Positions 63,207-64,000 of a stretch of DNA of 64,000 nucleotides are shown here, piece by piece. The DNA is taken from the NCBI RefSeq assembly GCF_910596095.1, contig NC_056539.1:5202001-5266000 (forward strand), given 5' to 3'. Made by a program: the position numbers and the translations under genes. This stretch comes from Thunnus maccoyii. Its lineage: Eukaryota > Chordata > Actinopteri > Scombriformes > Scombridae. Within the stretch, counting starts at the first letter, position 1. Every line of letters starts with the position of its first letter. Below the pieces are notes generated by a model, which was not told the origin of the DNA, made no database searches, and saw nothing but the letters and a program-made list of their open reading frames with translations.

Positions 63207-64000
63207 CATATCTTGTAATTCCCTCCATAGACAGAGGCGAAGTCAGACCTGGTAGGCAATTGTGTGAGAAACCTACCCATGGAAACAGGATCTGCAGTGA
63301 CCCAATTGTTGAGTGGGTTGTGCTGATAATATGTCACAAGGGGACAACATGGAGAGGGGGGGGGGGGTGGTAATTACACATCTCAAACTGCAGCAATAAT
63401 TCATTCATGAATGACTAATGCTAATGGTTTTGTGTAGGCACAATGCTGGCCAGGACAGACATTTTTTGTTTCGTTCCCACAAAGCATAACATGAAAAATG
63501 TTCTTTTGCTAAGACGCTACATAATACTATATGTATTACATTAATCTAATGCATATGGTTCACATTGTAAATATTTTTCCAGGTGAACATGAAAAAAGTT
63601 GAATTCAGTGGCTTAAGGAGCCCCAGCTGCACACGTGATACTTTCTGCGCCCTGTGGCAAAAATTGATGAGGCTGTTTGTCCTACTTCAAAGCAAACATG
63701 TGTCTACATTATAGCTGTGCAGATAGGACAGCTAATCTCAAGTGGTATCTGCATGCATCCAGGGCACTTGGAGGCCACCCCGTGCATGCCGATCCTGGCT
63801 TGAATTCCCAGAAGTAGAGGTGCATGTGCATAAATAACATTAAGAACGTAAATCCCTGGAAGTCAAAGATTTATTTTCACAAGCAACATGGACTACATCG
63901 TAGTTCCTGTGAACAGAAGAAAGCTGCCAAAGATATCACACATGAGAACAGAAGGTCTTGAATGCATTCAGTTCTGTCTCTTACAGATCAAACAGGCTCT

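Larger units (their letters stand above)
48057..64000 (-). other. gng12: Probable large first intron and upstream region of gng12
   Basis: No coding exon of a known protein was recognised in these 16 kb. Human GNG12 has a very long intron between its 5' UTR exon and first coding exon, so the same is likely here. Contents: repeat copies (48555-49215, 51560-51880, 52540-52760, 53060-53290, 60575-60800, 62608-63206), CA/TG microsatellites (near 54350, 54705-54745 and 57256-57285), a C-homopolymer (57753-57773), a G-homopolymer (63356-63367) and a 254-codon open frame of unknown meaning. Confidence 0.45.

Overview
The window is nuclear DNA from a bony fish, most likely a spiny-rayed (percomorph) teleost. 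It carries vertebrate genes with GT-AG introns, AT-rich intergenic DNA, many microsatellites, and several interspersed repeat families that I recognise from teleost genomes. No prokaryotic, organellar, viral or CRISPR sequence was seen.

Five protein-coding genes can be supported exon by exon. From left to right they are glul (+, glutamine synthetase, complete, 373 aa), znf648 (+, ten-finger C2H2 protein, single coding exon), sec16b (-, ER exit-site scaffold, 22 phased coding exons, extreme C-terminus unresolved), gadd45a (+, complete, 154 aa) and gng12 (-, G-protein gamma subunit, complete, 69 aa). sec16b and gadd45a are divergent with about 2 kb between them; gadd45a and gng12 are convergent. 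In human, GLUL, ZNF648 and SEC16B lie in 1q25 and GADD45A and GNG12 lie in 1p31, so the window joins two blocks that are separate in human.

Layout: 1-3.4 kb has no recognised gene. 3.4-5.7 kb is repeat-rich: a LINE fragment nested in an older repeat, a non-autonomous DNA transposon, and a pentanucleotide satellite. 5.8-9.06 kb is glul with its promoter, including a match to a glucocorticoid response element, a CTCF-like site, a CT tract, CCAAT and TATA. 9.1-20.2 kb is intergenic. 20.2-23.9 kb is znf648. 25.6-38 kb is sec16b, with three copies of one MITE-like family in its introns. 40-42.2 kb is gadd45a with a CCAAT plus octamer promoter. About 45.6-48.1 kb is the 3' part of gng12. 48.1-64 kb is probably the first intron of gng12 and contains only repeats and unexplained DNA.

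The genes do not form a single pathway: nitrogen metabolism (glul), transcription (znf648), COPII secretion (sec16b), stress and cell-cycle control (gadd45a) and membrane signalling (gng12). No clearly new biological system was found. The most useful leads are regulatory motifs at glul and gadd45a, two convergent CTCF-like matches inside one sec16b coding exon, the MITE family, and one unexplained 254-codon open frame. All splice junctions were read by eye and no alignment or database search was run.
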